From Haloarcula halobia (GTDB lineage: Archaea; Halobacteriota; Halobacteria; Halobacteriales; Haloarculaceae), in contig NZ_CP119787.1 of assembly GCF_029338255.1 (NCBI RefSeq), positions 310,001-374,000 on the forward strand: DNA of 64,000 bases, read 5' to 3'. How positions within the stretch are numbered: the stretch's first letter is position 1; each line of letters starts with the position of its first letter. Positions 60,177 to 64,000 of the stretch are shown one piece after another. The notes below the pieces were generated by a model. It saw only the letters and a list, made by a program, of their open reading frames with translations, was not told the origin of the DNA and did not search any database. Both the position numbers and the translations under genes were made by a program.

Positions 60177-61955
60177 ATGCGCGTTCTCGGTATCGAGGGG
60201 ACCGCCTGGGCAGCCAGTGCTGCGATATTCGAGACCGACCGGTGGGCGGGCGCGACTGCGCGGGAGAACGACCGTGCTCCCGGTGGTTTCGAGACGACGG
60301 ACCCGACAGCCGCGAACGACGCCGATCACGCGTTCATCGAGACCGACGCCTACCAGCCCGAGAGCGGCGGCATCCACCCGCGCGAGGCCGCCGAGCACAT
60401 GGGCGAGGCCATCCCGCAGGTCGTCGGGACGGCGCTCGAGCACGCCCGCGAGCGGGCCCGGGCGGCCGGTGACGACGGAGGCGCGCCCGTCGACGCAGTC
60501 GCCTTCTCCCGCGGCCCCGGCCTCGGCCCCTGCCTCCGTATCGTCGGGACCGCAGCGAGAGCGGTCGCCCAGCGCTTCGACGTGCCGCTCGTGGGCGTCA
60601 ACCACATGGTCGCTCACCTGGAGGTCGGGCGCCACCAGTCGGGCTTTTCCTCGCCGGTCTGCCTGAACGCCTCCGGCGCGAACGCCCACCTGCTGGGCTA
60701 CCGCAGCGGCCGCTACCGCGTGCTGGGCGAGACGATGGACACCGGCGTCGGAAACGCCATCGACAAGTTCACCCGTCACCTCGGCTGGTCCCACCCCGGC
60801 GGGCCGAAGGTCGAGGCCCACGCGAAGGAGGGGGAGTACCACCCGTTGCCCTACGTCGTCAAGGGGATGGACTTCTCCTTTTCGGGCATCATGAGCGCCG
60901 CCAAGCAGGCCGTCGGCGACGGCGTCTCCGCGAGCAATGCGAGCGGAGGCTCGTCGGGCGAACGACGTGCGTCCGACGGTGTACCGGTCGAGGACGTCTG
61001 TCGCGGCTTGGAGGAGACCATCTTCGCGATGCTCACCGAGGTGTCGGAGCGCGCCCTCTCGCTGACAGACGCCGACGAACTGGTGCTGGGCGGCGGCGTC
61101 GGCCAGAACGAACGCCTCCAGGGGATGCTCCGGGAGATGTGCGAGCAACGTGGCGCGGACTTCTACGCCCCCGAGAACCGCTTTCTCAGAGACAATGCCG
61201 GCATGATCGCGATGCTCGGCGCGAAGATGTACGCGGCGGGCGACACGCTGGCAATCGAGGATTCGGGCATCGACGCGGACTTCCGGCCCGACGAGGTGGC
61301 GGTGACCTGGCGCGGCGACGAGGCGGTCGGGGCCGGCCACCGCGGCGCGGCCGCCGACGCCGCAGTCCAGGGCGCGGAGGCGACCGTCTCCTTCGAAGGC
61401 GACCGTGTCGTCAAGGACCGCGTCCCCCGCTCGTATCGTCATCCCGAACTCGACGACCGCCTGCGCGTCGAGCGCACCCGCCAGGAGGTCCGGCTCACAA
61501 GCGAGGCGCGCCGTCACGGCGTCCCGACGCCGCTGGTCCGTGACGTCGATCCACAGAACGCTCGCATCGTCTTCCAGCGCGTCGGCGACTGCGACCTGCG
61601 GGCAGCGCTGACGGCCGACAGGGTCCGGGACGTGGGCCGGCACCTCGCCCGCATCCACGACGCCGGGTTCGTCCACGGCGACCCGACGACGCGGAACGTG
61701 CGGGTCGGGACTCAGCGGGAGAACGCCGACCGCCCGCGGACCTTCCTCATCGACTTCGGGCTGGGCTATTACACCCGGGAGGCCGAGGACCACGCGATGG
61801 ACCTGCACGTCCTCTCGCAGTCGCTGGCGGGGACGGCCGACGACGACGCGGCGCTGGTCGCGGCCGCCGAGGAGGCCTACCGAGAGACGAGCGACCACGC
61901 CGACGATGTGTTCCAGAGCCTGGCGGACATCGAGGGACGCGGGCGGTACCAGTAG
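60177..61955 (+). CDS. Kae1-Bud32 fusion (KEOPS t6A synthase and kinase)
   Basis: A 592-residue bifunctional protein of the t6A pathway. Residues 1-370 are Kae1/TsaD: MRVLGIEGTAWAASAAIF, the metal pair HMVAH near 142-146, and VLGGGVGQNERL. Residues about 405-592 are the Bud32 kinase/ATPase: VHGDPTTRNVRV and IDFGLGYYTREAED. The linker between is Ala/Gly-rich. Two extra stretches are present: residues about 19-45 (rich in Arg/Asp/Gly) and the palindromic insert at about 248-268. It uses the threonylcarbamoyl-AMP made by the Sua5-type enzyme at 14.2 kb. The ATG at 60177 is clear. Confidence 0.94.
   Translation: MRVLGIEGTAWAASAAIFETDRWAGATARENDRAPGGFETTDPTAANDADHAFIETDAYQPESGGIHPREAAEHMGEAIPQVVGTALEHARERARAAGDDGGAPVDAVAFSRGPGLGPCLRIVGTAARAVAQRFDVPLVGVNHMVAHLEVGRHQSGFSSPVCLNASGANAHLLGYRSGRYRVLGETMDTGVGNAIDKFTRHLGWSHPGGPKVEAHAKEGEYHPLPYVVKGMDFSFSGIMSAAKQAVGDGVSASNASGGSSGERRASDGVPVEDVCRGLEETIFAMLTEVSERALSLTDADELVLGGGVGQNERLQGMLREMCEQRGADFYAPENRFLRDNAGMIAMLGAKMYAAGDTLAIEDSGIDADFRPDEVAVTWRGDEAVGAGHRGAAADAAVQGAEATVSFEGDRVVKDRVPRSYRHPELDDRLRVERTRQEVRLTSEARRHGVPTPLVRDVDPQNARIVFQRVGDCDLRAALTADRVRDVGRHLARIHDAGFVHGDPTTRNVRVGTQRENADRPRTFLIDFGLGYYTREAEDHAMDLHVLSQSLAGTADDDAALVAAAEEAYRETSDHADDVFQSLADIEGRGRYQ
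60924..60979 (+). repeat. In-frame palindromic mini-element inside kae1-bud32
   Basis: CTCCGC at 60926-60931 pairs with GCGGAG at 60943-60948, and CGTCGG at 60952-60957 pairs with CCGACG at 60973-60978. The encoded peptide is SASNASGGSSGERRASDG, placed in a surface loop between AAKQAVGDG and VEDVCRGLEET. It aligns in frame with the insert in the Fe-S oxidoreductase (A-S-x-A-x-G-x-S-S ... A-S-D-G), with three extra codons. The first stem differs between the two, yet pairing is kept. Confidence 0.65.
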
Positions 61956-61962
61956 GCGGCCG

Positions 61963-62250
61963 TCACCCGTAGTTCGGGTCGGCCTCCAGGTCCTGGACCT
62001 CGACGGTGACCCGGCCGTTCCCCCAGAGCACCACGATGGCGCCGTGTGTCGCGAACTCGACCTTTATTCGGTCGCCCTCGCCGTCCTGGCGGAAGATGCT
62101 GTCCAGGCCGTCGGGGTCGATGGTGTCGTAGAGGACACAGTCGTCCCGGGAGATGTCCCTGCCCTTTGCCTCCGAGAGCGCTGAAACGATGGCCGTACTC
62201 AGCGATTCGTTCTCTTCGACGGGGCGTCTGACGACGGATTCCGTGTTCAC
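61963..62250 (-). CDS. HalOD1 output-domain protein
   Basis: A 95-residue protein that matches the HalOD1 domain: ESLSTAIVSALSEAKGRDI, LYDTIDPDGLDSIFR and a C-terminal strand pair (VEFATHGAIVVLWGNGRVTV). In haloarchaea this domain is an output module of two-component and Bat-like pathways; stand-alone copies are common. The start is GTG at 62250. It is the last chromosomal gene before the integrated element and is convergent with kae1-bud32. Confidence 0.8.
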   Translation of the reverse strand: MNTESVVRRPVEENESLSTAIVSALSEAKGRDISRDDCVLYDTIDPDGLDSIFRQDGEGDRIKVEFATHGAIVVLWGNGRVTVEVQDLEADPNYG

Positions 62251-62507
62251 GTGACGGGGTATGTAAGGTGGGAAGAAAGTATTGATGCCTTATTTATCCG
62301 ACGGAGCCGGGTCGACGACGGCGGCGAGGGTTCGAGACGGAATCGAACCCTGTGAGGACGCCGTTCGCATGGCGGTTCTCGCTCCCCTCAAACCGCCCAT
62401 TCGCCGCGCGCGACTGGCAGGGTTCGAATCTTCTGTTCACTACGGCACCCGCTCACGGAATGCGAGCACACGCGAGGCGGTGCTCGCCGGGTGGTTCGCG
62501 GAAGAAG
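62251..62507. repeat. Hairpin-rich, gene-free stretch at the edge of the integrated element
   Basis: No gene is supported here. AGGGTTCGA at 62327-62335 is inverted as TCGAACCCT at 62343-62351; each arm looks like a tRNA T-arm. GCGAGCAC at 62462-62469 is inverted as GTGCTCGC at 62480-62487. A further T-loop-like GGGTTCGAATC lies near 62420. They may be fragments of tRNA ends left by earlier insertions, as seen at tRNA-Thr. Confidence 0.5.
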
Positions 62508-62556
62508 TAGTCCCAGAAGGATTCGAACCTTCGTCGAAGCCCCCAGAAGGCTTCTG
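62508..62556 (-). other. 3' fragment of tRNA-Gln (CTG): attachment-site remnant
   Basis: The minus strand carries the second half of a tRNA. The anticodon arm GAAGCC/GGCTTC holds the loop TTCTGGG (anticodon CTG, Gln). The T-arm GAAGG/CCTTC has the loop TTCGAAT, and the 3' acceptor strand TGGGACT is followed by the discriminator A. The matching 5' acceptor and D-arm are absent, so this is not a working gene. With the integrase gene close by, it is the displaced 3' end left after integration. The intact tRNA-Gln should lie at the other end of the element, beyond 64000. Confidence 0.8.
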
Positions 62557-62682
62557 CCCATACCCGACCATATTTGCTAGTGTTTGTAAAAATATTCATC
62601 ATTAAACGGCTTCTCCGACACCCCTTAATACCATATTACTGAATCAATTCGGAAAAAGAAACACGAGCACAATTGCTGAGTT

Positions 62683-62928
62683 TCACTCCCGAGAAGCTTC
62701 GATGACTTCCGGCGATATGTCGAGCATCATCTCGGCCTTTGAGCCGAGCCTGTAGATGGCCGCCTGTTTACTTTCTCGGCGTAACCAGCCCTTGTCCTGC
62801 ATTTCTCGCAAGGTGCGCCTCACCGTGTGTCTCTGCTCCTCTTCGAACGGCAGGTCGCTTATCTTGAACTGCCCACGGTTGGCGACCTCCATCAAAGCCG
62901 CATCCCAAACGTCGTCTCTCAGGGTCAT
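62683..62928 (-). CDS. Winged-helix DNA-binding protein of the integrated element
   Basis: An 81-residue protein from the ATG at 62928 (MTLRDDVWDAALMEVANRGQ). A winged helix is clear: FKISDLPFEEEQRHTVRRTL, then a wing with GWLRRESKQAAIYRLG. It lies 15-33 bases downstream of the integrase stop, depending on the start used. Such small regulators or excisionase-like proteins often accompany integrases. Codon use is noticeably less GC-biased than in the chromosome to the left, which fits acquired DNA. Confidence 0.7.
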   Translation of the reverse strand: MTLRDDVWDAALMEVANRGQFKISDLPFEEEQRHTVRRTLREMQDKGWLRRESKQAAIYRLGSKAEMMLDISPEVIEASRE

Positions 62929-62961
62929 ATTTTCGCCCCCGGGCACGCCGCGAGTGTGGTG

Positions 62962-64000
62962 TTACTGGGAAGTCCCATTAAGTGCCTCCAGACTCCGCTT
63001 GATAGCCTCGGTATCATTCTGCACGTAGCGACGTGCTGTTTCCACATTATTGATGCGAAGCTGTGTCATCACCGCTGAGAGCCCCTCGGTATTCCCAATT
63101 ACGGTTCCGGTTCCCCTGCGTATCATGTAGAAGCCGGTCTCTCGATTGGTGGTATCGATGCCTGCCTCTTGCATCAGTCGCCCCATAACACCCTTCTCAC
63201 CGCCGAGAGAGTCCGCCGAATACGGGTTGCCCTCGCGCGTGAGCCACATCTCGTCCCGCCCATCGTACATCTCGATGGAGTTACGCTCCTTGAGCCAGAG
63301 CTTGAGCAGGCGAACTGCCTCCTTTGAGAGGATGCACTTACGGTTATCCCCGCCTTCCTTGCTATCCTCCTCGGGATTTATCCCGATGTGACCCTCGTCG
63401 CCTCGGAGATTGAACCACGAGACCTTGGCATCCTCAATCTCGCAGGGGCGGAAGCCGAGGTCGAGCGCCGCGAAGGTCAGAGAGGGGATTTTATAGCTGT
63501 TTGCGCGCTCCCAATCCTCCTCTGTGAGGTCTAATACGGGCTTACGAAGCCTCTGGGCGAGGTGAGCCGCCCACTCCTGTTCTTTATCACCAGATTCCAT
63601 CTGTTCCCTGTCCGGTACAGCGTACGCTCGAAGTGCCGCAGACCTCACGTCTCGCAATTCAGTGGGCAGGAGGTAATCCGAAAAGCCCGTAACTTCCTCC
63701 TCAGCGATTTCTTGGTACACATCCTCGCTATCGGGAATCTCGTACTCGATGCCCCGACGTTTGAGGATAATGGCGACGTTGTTAATCGTCCGCCGGTCGG
63801 ATTTGAGCATGTTATCGCCCGGGGTGAGATGAGTCTTCCAGTATGCGTCGAGCATCTCTGGTTCGATAGCCGTGGTGAACCCGTACTCGTCCCACGCCCA
63901 CAGCAGGAACGTTTCAATACGGGACTTGATATTCCGCATACTCGCCTTCGAATAGCCCTTCGGCTTGACGTAGTTCGGCTTGCGGCCTCGGTCGAAGGCC
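62962..64000 (-). CDS. Tyrosine-type integrase/recombinase (5' end beyond the window)
   Basis: The frame is open to the window edge, so the N-terminus is missing; at least 345 residues are present. The N-terminal SAM-like core-binding part contains NIKSRIETFLLWAWDEYGF. In the catalytic domain the first Arg is in LTFAALDLGFRPCEIEDAKV, the second in FYMIRRGTGTVIGN (usual His replaced by Tyr), and the nucleophile Tyr in LRINNVETARRYVQ. It would integrate the element at tRNA-Gln. Base composition is lower in GC than in the chromosome. The winged-helix gene follows on the same strand. Confidence 0.85.
   Translation of the reverse strand, partial: AFDRGRKPNYVKPKGYSKASMRNIKSRIETFLLWAWDEYGFTTAIEPEMLDAYWKTHLTPGDNMLKSDRRTINNVAIILKRRGIEYEIPDSEDVYQEIAEEEVTGFSDYLLPTELRDVRSAALRAYAVPDREQMESGDKEQEWAAHLAQRLRKPVLDLTEEDWERANSYKIPSLTFAALDLGFRPCEIEDAKVSWFNLRGDEGHIGINPEEDSKEGGDNRKCILSKEAVRLLKLWLKERNSIEMYDGRDEMWLTREGNPYSADSLGGEKGVMGRLMQEAGIDTTNRETGFYMIRRGTGTVIGNTEGLSAVMTQLRINNVETARRYVQNDTEAIKRSLEALNGTSQ

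Noticed and set aside
62508-62600. A complete tRNA-Gln gene
   Set aside because: The 5' acceptor strand and D-arm needed to pair with TGGGACT are not present upstream on the minus strand.

Overview
The window is haloarchaeal chromosome (class Halobacteria). The DNA is GC-rich with strong third-position G/C. The proteins are acidic and rich in Asp/Glu. Ribosomal proteins S24e and S27ae are of the archaeal type, a Kae1-Bud32 fusion sits beside them, and there are Bat/HTH_10 and HalOD1 proteins, haloarchaeal-type histidine kinases, and many apparently leaderless genes with a TATA-like box about 25-30 bp before the start codon. A Haloarcula-like genus is plausible, but the sequence alone does not settle it.

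Layout. 0-8 kb: divergent regulators around nested inverted repeats, YigZ, uracil phosphoribosyltransferase, a DJ-1/PfpI gene remnant, a DUF5828-type protein, a Pit-type transporter, small membrane proteins and an ArsA-type ATPase. 8-16 kb: CstA, a lipoprotein/cupin group, a CNNM/CorC protein, a glutaredoxin-redoxin-Sua5 run, a stand-alone Cas4-like protein and Cmi4. 16-24 kb: a large membrane Fe-S oxidoreductase, CinA-type protein, DedA, HemB, then a histidine kinase overlapping a transducer fused to a KaiC-like domain. 24-28 kb: amt-glnK-lrp nitrogen cluster and a transporter gene broken by a 25-bp tandem duplication. 28-40 kb: hemL, prs, MFS, ileS, overlapping proC-proB-proA and a uracil-DNA glycosylase. 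40-50 kb: many small housekeeping genes, an island of three tiny membrane proteins next to tRNA-Thr, and repeated copies of the 3' end of that tRNA. 50-62 kb: nadE, tRNA-Gly, AlaX, small zinc fingers, a Bat-type regulator, a histidine kinase, rfcC, rps24e-rps27ae-kae1/bud32 and a HalOD1 protein. 62.3 kb to the edge: a 3' fragment of tRNA-Gln followed by a winged-helix gene and a tyrosine integrase cut by the window edge. This is the left end of an integrated element.

Genes that work together. ProB, ProA and ProC form a complete glutamate-to-proline route with overlapping reading frames. Amt and GlnK form the usual ammonium uptake and PII pair. HemL and HemB are two steps of tetrapyrrole synthesis at separate loci. 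S24e, S27ae and Kae1-Bud32 are packed head to tail.

The most unusual signal is a set of short palindromic sequences inserted in frame inside conserved genes: the Fe-S oxidoreductase, kae1-bud32 and two sites in ileS. Two of them, in unrelated genes 43 kb apart, align in the same reading frame, and their first stems differ in sequence but still pair. They look like protein-coding palindromic mini-elements, comparable in principle to the Rickettsia palindromic elements. A possible non-coding relative lies next to tRNA-Gly. I found no CRISPR array and no rRNA operon. All family names come from reading motifs; no database search was made.
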